A stretch of 64,000 bases of DNA from Chloroflexota bacterium (lineage in GTDB: Bacteria > Chloroflexota > Limnocylindria > Limnocylindrales > CSP1-4). Location: NCBI GenBank assembly GCA_015478725.1, contig JADMIG010000009.1, positions 1 to 64,000 on the forward strand, in the 5' to 3' direction. The position numbers and the translations under genes were made by a program. Positions 54,813-63,939 of this stretch are shown here, in pieces (within the stretch, counting starts at the first letter, position 1; every line of letters starts with the position of its first letter). Below the pieces are notes generated by a model. It was given only the letters and a program-made list of their open reading frames with translations. It did no database searches and was not told where the DNA came from.

Positions 54813-56051
54813 TCAGGGCCCCGAGGGTGAGGGGGACGGCGAGAGGAGCGGTCCGATCGTCACGCCGATCGTCGGCGGACTGACTGCCACCACCGTGAGA
54901 CCGGCGGGCAACGTCGCCTTGAGGGGAACGTCATGCACACCGGGAGCGAGTCCGTTGACGTCCGCGATCAGGACGAGCGCGTCGCCCTGGATCGTCGCCA
55001 GGTCGGCGGCCGACCCGCCGATGGTCACGAGCACCTGGGCCGTCGACAGCGTGTAGACGCGGTCCTGGCGGGCTCCCGCGAGGACCGGTCCGACGCTGAA
55101 CGTGCGGGTCCCGGTCGCCGCGCTGACGCGGGCCGTGATCGAGATGGTCGACGTCCCGAGGACGGCGACGCCCGGCGGCAGGACGAGGCCGACCGCCCCC
55201 GTCACGTCGGACGCCGCGCCGGTGACAGAGAGAGGTTGGGTATCAAGCTTCGTGAGTGCCTTGAGGGTCACGATGTCGCCCTCCACCGTCACCACGAGAG
55301 GCGCCACGTCGACCGAGGTGAGGGTATAGCCGGTCGCCGGCGTCCCGGTGACGATCGGGTTCACCGGCAGGGACCGACTCTGCAGCTGGCTCCCGACGAG
55401 GATCCGGACGCGAACGCTCGACGGGTTGAGGTGGACCTGGCTGACGGCGATCCCACGGGCGTCGATCGCCTCGAGGTCGACCTGCTGGTCGATCGACACG
55501 CCCGACGGGTCGATCCGGACGCGAGCCACGGCCGCGACGACCTGGCTCACGTTCGACTGCGTTCCGGAGACCGTCACCTGGGTCACGTCGACGATCGGCG
55601 GGCGGACCTCGAGTCCCGATGGCGCCGTCCCGCTGTCGACCTGGACCGGGACGACCTTCTCGCGGAGCGGATCGAGCCGCACGGAGATGAGCCGCGGCGT
55701 CCAGTCGAGGACCTGGACCTGCGGGTCAGGCGAGGTGACATTCACCGCGACGACGAAGTCGTTCGAGGAATCGGGGGAGGCCGTCGAGAGGTCGATCCAG
55801 GCGGAGAACATGTCGCCCGAGATCCGATTCGCGACATCGACGGGGGCGAAGTAGCGGATGCTCGTCACGTACCGGATCCCGCCGAGGAGGACTGCCGAGG
55901 CCGGCTGGTTGCGGACCTCGATCGCCACCTGGCCACGCCAGTCGTTCGAGTTCTGCGACAGGACGAGCACGACGTAGAGGAGCGCAGCCAGGCCGATCGC
56001 CGCGAGCTTCAGCGGCCAGTTGTGGAGGACGAGACGGAACGTCCGCCTCAC
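54813..56051 (-). CDS. cdaR: CdaR, YbbR-domain regulator of diadenylate cyclase
   Basis: A 412-aa protein with one N-terminal transmembrane helix (LKLAAIGLAALLYVVLVLSQ) and an extracytoplasmic region of about four YbbR repeats, seen as recurring hydrophobic blocks such as VVPVQVDSGTAPSG and RSLPVNPIVTGTPATG. It ends in LLSPSPSPSGP. In Firmicutes, CdaR modulates membrane-bound CdaA. Its GTG overlaps the cdaA stop (GTGA) and glmM follows after 2 nt. Confidence 0.88.
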   Translation of the reverse strand: MRRTFRLVLHNWPLKLAAIGLAALLYVVLVLSQNSNDWRGQVAIEVRNQPASAVLLGGIRYVTSIRYFAPVDVANRISGDMFSAWIDLSTASPDSSNDFVVAVNVTSPDPQVQVLDWTPRLISVRLDPLREKVVPVQVDSGTAPSGLEVRPPIVDVTQVTVSGTQSNVSQVVAAVARVRIDPSGVSIDQQVDLEAIDARGIAVSQVHLNPSSVRVRILVGSQLQSRSLPVNPIVTGTPATGYTLTSVDVAPLVVTVEGDIVTLKALTKLDTQPLSVTGAASDVTGAVGLVLPPGVAVLGTSTISITARVSAATGTRTFSVGPVLAGARQDRVYTLSTAQVLVTIGGSAADLATIQGDALVLIADVNGLAPGVHDVPLKATLPAGLTVVAVSPPTIGVTIGPLLSPSPSPSGP

Positions 56052-57040
56052 CGGTGCGCCCGTGCCGCAGCGACCGCCCGAGCCTCCTCGTCGGCGTCGC
56101 GGTCGGCCGGCTCGACCCGATCGGTCCGCTCCTCCCGCGCGGCCCGGCGGTCGCGGCGGCGTCCGACCGCCCGACCCAGATCACGGAGGCGAGACGCCCG
56201 GCCGCCGAGCCCCGCATCGCCCGGACCCACGGCCCGCAGGTCGAAGATCGATCGACGGCCGGCGCTCGGGTCGAGGAGGGCGGTGAGGGCCCGGGCGAGC
56301 TGTCCCTCGGACAGGTTCCGGACGATCCGGGCCCGCTCGACGAGGCTCACCTGGTGGTTCTCCTCGGACACGACGACGACGACCGCATCCGTCTGCTCCG
56401 TGATCCCGAGGGCCGCCCGATGCCGCGTCCCGAACCGCTCCGTGTGGACCGACGTCTCGGCGAGCGGGAGGAGCGCGCCGGCGGCGAGGATCCCGTCGTC
56501 GCGGATGATCACCGCGCCGTCGTGGAGGGCGCTCCGGGGCATGAAGATCGACTGGAGCAGGTCCACCGAGAGGTCCCCGTGGACCATGACGCCGCTCTCG
56601 GCGACCTCCTCGAGTCCGGTCTCGCGCTCAAGGACGATGAGGGCGCCGTGGCCGTCCGTCGACATGAGCGAGGCCGCATGGGCGACGGTCGTCGCGACGT
56701 GTTCGGCGGTCCGTCGCTCGCTCGGCGAGACGAGCCAGGCGAACGATCCCACCCGGCCGATCCGCTCGAGGGCGCGGCGAAGCTCGGGCTGGAACACGAC
56801 GACGAGCGCGAACAGCCCGACGACGCCGCCGGTCTGGAGGATCTGCGAGAGGAGGCGCAGCTCGAACGCCTGCGCCGCGGCATAGACGGCGAAGAGGACG
56901 CTGACACCGATGACGAGGCGGACCGCGCGCGTGCCGCGGATGAGGCTGAAGAGCCAGTAGATGAGGAGGGACGTGATCGCGATGTCGACCACCGTCGACA
57001 GTCGGACCTGGTCAAGGATCGACTGGAGGAGCTGCGGCAT
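56048..57040 (-). CDS. cdaA: diadenylate cyclase CdaA
   Basis: A 330-aa membrane enzyme that makes c-di-AMP from two ATP. Three N-terminal helices (about 10-90) precede the DAC domain. The catalytic motifs are intact: DGAVIIRDDGILAAGALLPL and the RHR triad in RFGTRHRAALGITEQTDAVV. The C-terminus is unusually long and basic (about 265-330, RRRDRRAAREERTDR). The ATG follows a TAGACT box by 9 nt, so it is likely leaderless and heads the operon with cdaR, glmM and glmS. Confidence 0.94.
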   Translation of the reverse strand: MPQLLQSILDQVRLSTVVDIAITSLLIYWLFSLIRGTRAVRLVIGVSVLFAVYAAAQAFELRLLSQILQTGGVVGLFALVVVFQPELRRALERIGRVGSFAWLVSPSERRTAEHVATTVAHAASLMSTDGHGALIVLERETGLEEVAESGVMVHGDLSVDLLQSIFMPRSALHDGAVIIRDDGILAAGALLPLAETSVHTERFGTRHRAALGITEQTDAVVVVVSEENHQVSLVERARIVRNLSEGQLARALTALLDPSAGRRSIFDLRAVGPGDAGLGGRASRLRDLGRAVGRRRDRRAAREERTDRVEPADRDADEEARAVAAARAHR

Positions 57041-57049
57041 CGTCCGCGC

Positions 57050-57055
57050 AGTCTA
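57050..57055 (-). promoter_or_regulatory. -10 box TAGACT before cdaA
   Basis: TAGACT in GATGTAGACTGCG on the minus strand, nine bases before the cdaA ATG. It would drive the c-di-AMP/aminosugar operon. Confidence 0.45.
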
Positions 57056-57087
57056 CATCGCACCATCCGGCCGCCCGGCGTCCGGCG

Positions 57088-58119
57088 TCAGGCGCAGAGG
57101 GCGGTGAGCCGTGGATCGTCGGGGAACCATGCCTCGACGACCTGGCAGAGGCGCGCCCGCGCGGCCGGGTCGACGTCAAGGTCGAGCAGACGGCCGAGCA
57201 GGGCGAGCTTGTCGGCGGCGAGGCCGCTCCATCCCCTGGCGAGGTAAATCTCGGCGAGCTCGAGGTGGAGCGACGGGTCCGCCGGGACGACCGCGAGCGC
57301 CTGGTGGCAGAGGTCGAGCGCCGCCGCGTAGTGGCCGGCCGCGACATGCACGCGGGCGGCATCGAGGAAGGGCCGTCCAGCGGCCATGGACACGGCCGAC
57401 TCGGGCGCAGCGGCCACGGACACCTCGGACGCGAGGGCAGCGGACTCGAGCGCAGCGCCCGCCGCGGTGGCACGTCCGTCGAGACGGAGGGTCGCCGCGG
57501 CGATCGTCGCATCGTCGGCCGGGCCGGCATCCTCCGGAGCGAGGGGCAGCGGGTCGGATCCGATGACCGGGGCGACGGCATCTTCGGCCTCCGCCGCGCG
57601 ATCCGGAGGGTGCGCTGCGGCGACCCCGCCGAGGACGCGAACCGCCCGCGCCACCGCCGCGTCCGCGTCGCTGCCGCCGGACGACCCCCGGAGACGGCCG
57701 AGCAGGCCCTCCACCTGGCGGCGACGCTCCTTCGACTCCGCCTGCTCGAGGGCGCGGCCCGCGGTGGCGCACGCCTCGGCGAGCCGGCCGGCCGCCTCCT
57801 GGACGTCCGCGAGTCGATCGTAAGCGTCCGCCGCCGCGATGCGCCTGCCCATCCAGGCGAGCGTCTCGGCGCGGCCGGCGAGTGAGGCTTCATCACGCGG
57901 CGCCACGGCAAGGGCGGCGTCGAATGCGGCGAGTGCCTCCGCGGATCGGCCGGCTCGGGCAAGGACGGCGCCGCGACTCGCGTGCGGAAGGGGACGATGC
58001 GAGGCGAGCGCGCTCGCCTCCGTGTACGCCGCAAGGGCCTCCTCGGTCCGGCCACGGAGCGTCGCCTCGTGGCCCCGTCGGAGCGCGTCCTTGTACCGCT
58101 CGAAGAGCGGCTCACTCAT
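57088..58119 (-). CDS. tetratricopeptide-repeat protein
   Basis: A cytoplasmic protein of 343 aa. N-terminal TPR units are visible (GRTEEALAAYTEASALASHR, GRSAEALAAFDAALAVAPRD, about 20-90). A low-complexity Ala/Glu-rich middle (160-240) follows, and a second repeat set closes the protein (GHYAAALDLCHQALAVVPAD, about 265-340). TPRs mediate protein contacts; the partner is unknown. The ATG overlaps the argF end, making it the last gene of the ribosomal protein transcript. Confidence 0.8.
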   Translation of the reverse strand: MSEPLFERYKDALRRGHEATLRGRTEEALAAYTEASALASHRPLPHASRGAVLARAGRSAEALAAFDAALAVAPRDEASLAGRAETLAWMGRRIAAADAYDRLADVQEAAGRLAEACATAGRALEQAESKERRRQVEGLLGRLRGSSGGSDADAAVARAVRVLGGVAAAHPPDRAAEAEDAVAPVIGSDPLPLAPEDAGPADDATIAAATLRLDGRATAAGAALESAALASEVSVAAAPESAVSMAAGRPFLDAARVHVAAGHYAAALDLCHQALAVVPADPSLHLELAEIYLARGWSGLAADKLALLGRLLDLDVDPAARARLCQVVEAWFPDDPRLTALCA

Positions 58120-59095
58120 GCGGCGCCTCGAGCAGCTCGGCGAGCAGGCCCTTCTGGGCATGGAGCCGGTTCTCCGATTGCGCCCAGACGAGACTCCGTG
58201 GACCGTCCATCACCGCATCCGTGATCTCGTCGCCGCGGTGGGCCGGCAGGCAATGCATCGCGACCGATTCCGGACCGGCCGTATCGAGGAGCGCGTCGTC
58301 CACTCGGTAGTCGGCGAACGCGACGCGACGCGCGGCCACCTGTGACTCCTGGCCCATCGACGTCCACGCGTCCGTGTAGACGACCGCAGCGCCGCGCACG
58401 ATCGCCCGGGGATCGCGGTCGAGGACGATGCGGGCGCCGGACGTCTCCGCCATCCGGCGGGCGCGGGCCACGATCGCCGCATCCGGGCCGTATCCGTCCG
58501 GATGGGCGAGCCGGATCTCCATCCCGAACAACGCTCCGGCAAGGACCAGGGAGTGGAACACGTTGTTCCCGTCCCCGACGAACGCGACGATCACGCCGTC
58601 GAGGCTCCCGAAACGCTCCCTGAGGGTGAGCAGGTCGGCGAGGACCTGGCACGGATGCTCGCGGCTCGTCAGGGCGTTGATGACCGGGATCGCGGCACGG
58701 TCCGCGAGTTCGGCGATGACCTCGTGTTCGCCGATGCGGGCCATGATCCCGTCGACGAACCGCTCGAGGTTCCGGGCGACGTCGCCGACCGACTCGCGCT
58801 CGCCGAGACCGACGTCCGCAGCGGCAAGGTAGATGCCATGGCCCCCGAGCTGGGTCATCCCGGCTTCGAAGGTCACGCGCGTCCGGAGACTCGGATGCTG
58901 GAACAGCATCGCCAGTGATCGACCGGCGAGCGGCGGCTCGAGGTGCCCGTGGCGGGCGAGGAATTCCCGCTTCAACGCAGCGGCGCGGTCGAGGATCCGG
59001 TCGAGCTCCGGACGGGTGAAGTCGCCGATACCGACGAAGTCGCGGCCGCGAAGGGGCGACCGGGACGACGTCCCGGGTGGATCGACGGCCGCCAT
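58112..59095 (-). CDS. argF: ornithine carbamoyltransferase
   Basis: A 327-aa enzyme of arginine synthesis that makes citrulline from ornithine and carbamoyl phosphate. The carbamoyl-phosphate motif is HPSLRTRVTFEAGM (Ser-Leu-Arg-Thr in place of Ser-Thr-Arg-Thr, seen in other family members). HPCQVLADLLTL, VAFVGDGNNVFHSL and the ornithine/Cys loop MHCLPAHRGDEIT complete it. It lies 23 nt after rpsI; no other arginine gene is in the window. Confidence 0.93.
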   Translation of the reverse strand: MAAVDPPGTSSRSPLRGRDFVGIGDFTRPELDRILDRAAALKREFLARHGHLEPPLAGRSLAMLFQHPSLRTRVTFEAGMTQLGGHGIYLAAADVGLGERESVGDVARNLERFVDGIMARIGEHEVIAELADRAAIPVINALTSREHPCQVLADLLTLRERFGSLDGVIVAFVGDGNNVFHSLVLAGALFGMEIRLAHPDGYGPDAAIVARARRMAETSGARIVLDRDPRAIVRGAAVVYTDAWTSMGQESQVAARRVAFADYRVDDALLDTAGPESVAMHCLPAHRGDEITDAVMDGPRSLVWAQSENRLHAQKGLLAELLEAPHE

Positions 59096-59118
59096 CTGCG
59101 GGCCCTCGATCCGGACGG

Positions 59119-59517
59119 TCAGCGCTTCGTGTACTGCGGCGCCTTGCGGGCCCGCTTGAGGCCGTACTTCTTGCGTTCCTTCATCCGCGGATCGCGAGTG
59201 AGGAGGCCGGCCTGGCGGAGGGGCAGCCGATTGCCGTCGGGATCGAGCTGGAGGAGCGCCCGGGCGATGCCGTGGCGGATCGCCCCCGCCTGGCCGGTGA
59301 CGCCGCCGCCCTCGACCTTGATCATCGCGTTGAAGCGACCCTCCGTGCCGGTGACCCGGAAGGGCATCCGCAGATCCGCCTCGTTGAACGCGTTGCCGAA
59401 GTGCTCGTCGAGCGATCGGCCGTTGACGACGATCGCTCCTTCGCCGGGGAGAAGCCGGACGCGGGCGGTCGCCGTCTTCCGACGACCCGTTCCAAAGTAG
59501 AAGGCAGGTGTGATCAT
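59119..59517 (-). CDS. rpsI: 30S ribosomal protein S9
   Basis: A 132-aa small-subunit protein with a basic tail reaching the P site. [40 protein letters not shown] and the C-terminal [18 protein letters not shown] identify it. The start is the ATG before ITPAFYFG; upstream codons in the frame lack homology. It follows rplM by 16 nt. Confidence 0.97.
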   Translation of the reverse strand: MITPAFYFGTGRRKTATARVRLLPGEGAIVVNGRSLDEHFGNAFNEADLRMPFRVTGTEGRFNAMIKVEGGGVTGQAGAIRHGIARALLQLDPDGNRLPLRQAGLLTRDPRMKERKKYGLKRARKAPQYTKR

Positions 59518-59533
59518 CGGTACGTGCTCCTCC

Positions 59534-59965
59534 TCAGGCGAGCGGCTCAGGCCGCTGGGCCTGATGCGGGTGGTCCGTCCCGGCATAGATCTTCAGCTTG
59601 CGGAGCTGCTGGGCGCCGAGTCGATTGCGCGGCAGCATTCCCTTGACGGCGCGGCGGATGACCTCTTCCGGTCGGCGGGCGAGGAGATGGCCGAGCGTCT
59701 CCTCCTTGTAGCCCTGCGGATGTCCGCTGTGCCGCGCGTAGATCTTCGATTCGAGCTTGTCGCGCGTAACCGCGATCCGGGCCGCGTTGAGGACGATCAC
59801 GTGGTCGCCCGAGTCGAGGTTCGGCGTGTAGGTCGGCTTGTTCTTGCCCTCGAGGACACGGGCGATGCGCGACGCGAGCCGGCCGAGCGTCTCGTCCGTC
59901 GCGTCGACGACGAACCAGCGTCGCTCGATCTCGCTCTCGCGGAGCGTGTACGTCTTGACGTTCAT
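59534..59965 (-). CDS. rplM: 50S ribosomal protein L13
   Basis: A 143-aa large-subunit protein needed early in 50S assembly. [36 protein letters not shown], the [14 protein letters not shown] block and [20 protein letters not shown] are diagnostic. Its ATG overlaps the truA stop (ATGA). Confidence 0.97.
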   Translation of the reverse strand: MNVKTYTLRESEIERRWFVVDATDETLGRLASRIARVLEGKNKPTYTPNLDSGDHVIVLNAARIAVTRDKLESKIYARHSGHPQGYKEETLGHLLARRPEEVIRRAVKGMLPRNRLGAQQLRKLKIYAGTDHPHQAQRPEPLA

Positions 59966-60735
59966 CGGTCTCCGTGTTCTCCGTGTGCTCCGTGCTGTCC
60001 GCCGGTCCGCCGTCCCATGACGACGCGCCGGAGACAGAGTCCCTTCGCCGGGGCCATCGCCCCGTCGAGTGCCGGTCGGCCCGCGACGAGTGCCGCGGCG
60101 ACCGCCGATCCATCCATCTCACCCCGGCCGACCTCGAGGAGGACGGCCACGATCCGCCGGACCATGCCGCGGAGGAAGGCGTCCGCCGCGACGTCCACCG
60201 TCACGACCGACCCCGTCCGCCGCACCCGGACCCGGTGAAGGGTCCGGACCGGTCCCCGGTCCACCGCCCCGAAGGCGGAGAAGTCGTGCCGGCCCACGAG
60301 GGCCTGCCCGGCTCGCTCCATCGCGACGGCATCGAGCGGGCTCCGCACCCCGAGCGCCTGTCGCTCGCGGAGCGGACTGCGCGGCCCGTTCCACACGGTG
60401 TAGCGGTATTCCCGATACCGCGCCGCAAAGCGAGGATGGAACGCCACCGACGCTCGTCGCAACCCGTGGATCGCGACGTCCGCCGGGAGCAGCGCATCGA
60501 GCGCCCGGCCGAGTTCCGCCACCGAGAGCCGCCCGTCGTAGGTGAAGGCGATCACCTGTCCACTGGCGTGCACTCCGGCGTCGGTCCGACCGGCTCCGTC
60601 GACCCGCAGCCTCCGACCGTCCGCGAGGCGGGCGAGGGCGGCTTCGAGCTCCCCTTGGACCGTCCTGGCTCCAGGCTGGGCCTGGAACCCGGCGAAGTCC
60701 GTACCGTCATATTCCACCCGCGCTCGGCAGCGCAC
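59962..60735 (-). CDS. truA: tRNA pseudouridine(38-40) synthase TruA
   Basis: TruA isomerises uridines 38-40 in the anticodon arm. [20 protein letters not shown] opens the protein, the catalytic Asp is in [17 protein letters not shown], and [11 protein letters not shown] and [19 protein letters not shown] follow. Length is 257 aa from a GTG chosen because GAGAGGAC precedes it and the homology starts there. The last residues repeat GxHG(A/E/D) because the DNA carries a short 9-nt tandem repeat at the rplM boundary. Confidence 0.93.
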   Translation of the reverse strand: MRCRARVEYDGTDFAGFQAQPGARTVQGELEAALARLADGRRLRVDGAGRTDAGVHASGQVIAFTYDGRLSVAELGRALDALLPADVAIHGLRRASVAFHPRFAARYREYRYTVWNGPRSPLRERQALGVRSPLDAVAMERAGQALVGRHDFSAFGAVDRGPVRTLHRVRVRRTGSVVTVDVAADAFLRGMVRRIVAVLLEVGRGEMDGSAVAAALVAGRPALDGAMAPAKGLCLRRVVMGRRTGGQHGAHGEHGDR

Positions 60736-60766
60736 GGGCGCGTCCTCTCGGACGCTCGACGTGGCG

Positions 60767-61120
60767 TCAGACCAGCTCGATCTGGACGATCTCTGCCGCA
60801 TCTCCGACGCGCTGTCCGATCCGGACCAGGCGGGTGTACCCGGACGTCCGGTCCGCATATTTCGGGGCGATCTCGTCGAACAGCTTGCCGACGACGAGCG
60901 GCTCGTTCGGGAAGGCGGCGATCACGGCTCGTCGGGCGGCGAGGTCGCCACGCTTGGCGAGGGTGATCATCCGCTCCACCCGGCCGCGGATCTCCTTCGC
61001 CTTCGCCTCGGTGGTCCTGACGCGTTCGTAGCGCAGGACCGAGACGGTGAGATTCCGATACAGGGCCAGACGCGGCCCCTGCTTCCGGGAGAGCTTTCGA
61101 CCGTCGATGCGATGGGCCAT
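60767..61120 (-). CDS. rplQ: 50S ribosomal protein L17
   Basis: A 117-aa protein. MAHRIDGRKLSRKQGPRLAL (shortened form of the usual RKLxRxxxHR block), the TTEAKAKEIRGRVERMITLA segment and the C-terminal YTRLVRIGQRVGDAAEIVQI are typical. It follows rpoA after 3 nt, the standard end of the alpha operon. Confidence 0.96.
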   Translation of the reverse strand: MAHRIDGRKLSRKQGPRLALYRNLTVSVLRYERVRTTEAKAKEIRGRVERMITLAKRGDLAARRAVIAAFPNEPLVVGKLFDEIAPKYADRTSGYTRLVRIGQRVGDAAEIVQIELV

Positions 61121-61123
61121 CGA

Positions 61124-62113
61124 TCAGGCCTCCTCGTCCTCGAGCGGCGCATCCGCCTCGGGCTCGTCGAAGCCGTCGGCATCCGTCTCCGGCACGACGA
61201 AGCCGCGCATCCGGAGCCGCTCCTTCATCTCGTCGAGCGACTTCTTCCCGAAGTTCCGCATCCGCAACAGGTCGTCGTCGGACAGCTGGAGCAGCTGGCC
61301 CACCTTCACGATGTTGTTCCGCTTGAGCGAGTTGTAGGCGCGCATCGGCAGATCGAGCTCTTCGATCGGCATGTCGAGCATGTTCGGGGGCAGGGCCGGC
61401 ACGCCGCTCCCCGCCGTCCCGCCGGCGAGCGCCGGCATGCCCACGGTGACGAAGTGCTGGAACTCGTCCACGAGGCGGGCGGCGGCGCGTGAGAGCGCCT
61501 CCTCCGGGCCGATCGTGCCGTCGGTCTCGATCTCGATCGTCAGCTTGTCGTGATTCGTGTCCTGACCGACGCGGACACTGTCGATCCAGTAGTTGACCTT
61601 GCGGACCGGGGTGAAGATCGCATCGACCGCGATGACGCCGATCGGCAGCGCCTCGGCGCGCTCCGCGCCGATGTAGCCGATGCCGCGCTCCACGGTCAGG
61701 TCCATCTCGATCGTCAGGTCGTCCTTGTCGATCGTCATGAGCAGCTGCTCGGGATTGACGATCTCGACGTCCGCCGACTCGGTGATGTCCGCCGCGGTGA
61801 CCGGGCCGGCGCCGCTCTTGATGAGGCGCAGCTGGACCGGGTGGCTGGCGAAGCTCTTGAGACGGAGCTTCTTCACGTTGAGGACGATCTGCGTCACGTC
61901 TTCCTTGACGCCGGGGATCGTCGAGAATTCCTGGTAGACGTCGCGGATCTGGACGGAGGTGACCGCCGCTCCCTCGAGCGACGAGAGGAGGACGCGGCGC
62001 AGGGCGTTACCGATGGTGACCCCATACCCCGCCTCGAGCGGGCCGGCCTCGTACTTGGCGTAGAAGCCCACTTCCTCGACGGATTCGATCTGTGGGGTCT
62101 CGAGTTCGATCAT
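61124..62113 (-). CDS. rpoA: RNA polymerase alpha subunit
   Basis: A 329-aa subunit that seeds polymerase assembly. The N-terminal domain has the block ending GYGVTIGNALRRVLLSSLEG, then VTSVQIRDVYQEFSTIPGVK, ESADVEIVNPEQLL and VRKVNYWIDSVRVGQ. The C-terminal DNA-binding domain (about 250-310) has LDLPMRAYNSLKRNNIVKVG and MRNFGKKSLDEMKERLRMRG, followed by an acidic tail. The start is the ATG before IELETPQIESV. Confidence 0.97.
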   Translation of the reverse strand: MIELETPQIESVEEVGFYAKYEAGPLEAGYGVTIGNALRRVLLSSLEGAAVTSVQIRDVYQEFSTIPGVKEDVTQIVLNVKKLRLKSFASHPVQLRLIKSGAGPVTAADITESADVEIVNPEQLLMTIDKDDLTIEMDLTVERGIGYIGAERAEALPIGVIAVDAIFTPVRKVNYWIDSVRVGQDTNHDKLTIEIETDGTIGPEEALSRAAARLVDEFQHFVTVGMPALAGGTAGSGVPALPPNMLDMPIEELDLPMRAYNSLKRNNIVKVGQLLQLSDDDLLRMRNFGKKSLDEMKERLRMRGFVVPETDADGFDEPEADAPLEDEEA

Positions 62114-62123
62114 GATCGGGCGA

Positions 62124-62750
62124 TTACCTCGAGTAGTACTCGACCACGAGCTGCTCGTTGAGGTCGAGCGGCATCTGGTCGCGGCGTGGCAGGTCGGCGA
62201 TGGAGCCGGCGAGCGTCGCGGCATCCACCGCGAGCCATTCCGGTCCCTGGTGGGAGCGGAGCGTTTCCTTGGCGGTCTTGAACGGATCGCGCCCGACGCG
62301 CGACTCCCGGACGGCGATCCGGTCTCCCGAGGACAGCTGATACGACGGGATGTTCGTCGGCCGACCGTTGACCGCGAAGTGACCGTGGTTCACGAGCTGA
62401 CGGGCCTGGGCCCGCGAGCTGGCGAAGCCCATCCGGTAGACGACGTTATCGAGCCGGAGCTCGAGCATCCGGAGGAGGTTCTCGCCGGTGACGCCGGGCC
62501 GGGCCTCGGCCGCATCGAAGTAGTTCTTGAATTGGCGCTCGAGCACGGAGTAGACGCGCCGGACCTTCTGCTTCTCGCGCAGCTGGAGGCCGAACTCGCC
62601 GACCTTCCGGCGCCGCACGCCGTGCTGACCGGGTGGGGTCGGGCGGCGTTCGAAGGCGCACTTCTTCGTATAGCAGCGACTGCCCTTGAGGAAGAGCTTG
62701 GCGCCCTCCCGACGGCAGAGGCGGCAGACGGAACCGGTGTAACGGGCCAT
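62124..62750 (-). CDS. rpsD: 30S ribosomal protein S4, zinc-type
   Basis: A 208-aa primary 16S-binding protein. The N-terminal zinc knuckle is intact (Cys 9, 12, 26 and 31: [19 protein letters not shown]), so this is the C+ paralogue form. [20 protein letters not shown] and the S4 RNA-binding fold [20 protein letters not shown] follow. It lies between rpsK and rpoA in the usual order. Confidence 0.97.
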   Translation of the reverse strand: MARYTGSVCRLCRREGAKLFLKGSRCYTKKCAFERRPTPPGQHGVRRRKVGEFGLQLREKQKVRRVYSVLERQFKNYFDAAEARPGVTGENLLRMLELRLDNVVYRMGFASSRAQARQLVNHGHFAVNGRPTNIPSYQLSSGDRIAVRESRVGRDPFKTAKETLRSHQGPEWLAVDAATLAGSIADLPRRDQMPLDLNEQLVVEYYSR

Positions 62751-62780
62751 GTGATCCTTGACCTGTGGTCCTGACGGGGC

Positions 62781-63176
62781 TCAGACGCGCCGGCGCTTGG
62801 GAGCGCGGCAACCGTTGTGCGGGATGGGCGTCACGTCGGTGATGGCGGAGACTTCCAGTCCGGCGGCCTGGAGCGACCGGATGGCCTGCTCGCGGCCGGC
62901 GCCGGGTCCCTTGACGAACACCTCCACCTGGCGCATCCCGTTCTCCATCGCCCGCTTCGCAGCGCCATCCGCGGACAGCGCTGCCGCGTAGGGCGTGCTC
63001 TTCCGCGATCCCTTGAAGCCGGCCACGCCAGCGGAGCCCCAGCTGATGACGGCCCCGGAGAGGTCGGTGATGGTGATGAGCGTGTTGTTGAAGGTCGCCT
63101 GGATGTGGACGTGCCCCTGCGGGACGTTCTTCCGCTCCTTGCGCCGGACCTTCAGTGCCCGCTTGCGTTCGGCCAT
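62781..63176 (-). CDS. rpsK: 30S ribosomal protein S11
   Basis: A 131-aa platform protein near the mRNA exit. [40 protein letters not shown] and the C-terminal [17 protein letters not shown] identify it. Confidence 0.97.
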   Translation of the reverse strand: MAERKRALKVRRKERKNVPQGHVHIQATFNNTLITITDLSGAVISWGSAGVAGFKGSRKSTPYAAALSADGAAKRAMENGMRQVEVFVKGPGAGREQAIRSLQAAGLEVSAITDVTPIPHNGCRAPKRRRV

Positions 63177-63194
63177 ACGGTGGGTCAGTCCTCG

Positions 63195-63566
63195 CTATTT
63201 CTTGCGCCGGACGCCGACGGTCTTCTTCGGACCGCGCCGTGCCCGCGCATTCGTCTTCGTCCGCTGGCCACGCACCGGGAGGTTGCGTCGATGGCGCATG
63301 CCTCGATACGAGCCGATCTCGATGAGTCGCTTGATGTTGAGCGCCACTTCCCGACGGAGGTCACCTTCGACCTTGTAACGCCGATCGATGAGCTCGCGGA
63401 GGCGGTTGACCTGTTCGTCGGTGAGGTCGCGGACCCGGGTGTCCGGGTTGATGTTGCTCTGGGCGAGGATCCGCTGGCTCGTGGGCAGCCCGATGCCGAA
63501 GATGTACGTGAGGGCGACCTCGACGCGCTTCTCGCGCGGGATGTCCACACCGGCGATTCGTGCCAT
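63195..63566 (-). CDS. rpsM: 30S ribosomal protein S13
   Basis: A 123-aa head protein contacting P-site t[63 protein letters not shown] and the basic tail [14 protein letters not shown] identify it. The ATG follows the rpmJ stop by 3 nt. Confidence 0.97.
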   Translation of the reverse strand: MARIAGVDIPREKRVEVALTYIFGIGLPTSQRILAQSNINPDTRVRDLTDEQVNRLRELIDRRYKVEGDLRREVALNIKRLIEIGSYRGMRHRRNLPVRGQRTKTNARARRGPKKTVGVRRKK

Positions 63567-63569
63567 CGG

Positions 63570-63683
63570 TTACCCCTGCCGCTGCTTGTGTTTCGGGTTG
63601 CTGCAGATGACCATCACCGTCCCGTGGCGACGAATCACCTTGCACTTGTCGCAGCGGGCCTTGACGGAAGCTCTGACTTTCAA
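63570..63683 (-). CDS. rpmJ: 50S ribosomal protein L36, TTG start
   Basis: A 37-aa zinc ribbon protein, exactly the standard L36 length. It reads [20 protein letters not shown] followed by [17 protein letters not shown]; Cys 11, 14, 27 and His 32 bind zinc. The only in-frame start at the conserved position is TTG, with GAGGG about 6 nt upstream. ATG-only gene calls would miss it. It lies between infA and rpsM, its usual place. Confidence 0.95.
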   Translation of the reverse strand: MKVRASVKARCDKCKVIRRHGTVMVICSNPKHKQRQG

Positions 63684-63720
63684 CGGACCCTCGTGGCTGT
63701 GCGTCGCACGCGATCGTCGG

Positions 63721-63939
63721 TTACTTGAGGCGGTAGGTGATGCGTCCGCGAGTGAGGTCGTAGGGCGAGAGTTCGACCCTGACGCGGTCCCCCGGCAGGA
63801 TCCTGATGAAGTTCATCCGGAGCTTGCCGCTGATGTGAGCCAGGACCCGGTGTCCGTTCTCGAGTTCGACGGCGAACATCGTGTTCGGAAGCGGCTCGAT
63901 GACCGTTCCCTCGACTTCGATCGCGTCTTTCTTCGCCAC
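63721..63939 (-). CDS. infA: translation initiation factor IF-1
   Basis: A 72-aa OB-fold protein, the same length as E. coli IF-1; it binds the 30S A site during initiation. [40 protein letters not shown] and [20 protein letters not shown] followed by [11 protein letters not shown] match throughout. The start is a GTG where homology begins; the frame is open 18 codons further but without similarity. It heads the visible part of the operon. Confidence 0.96.
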   Translation of the reverse strand: MAKKDAIEVEGTVIEPLPNTMFAVELENGHRVLAHISGKLRMNFIRILPGDRVRVELSPYDLTRGRITYRLK

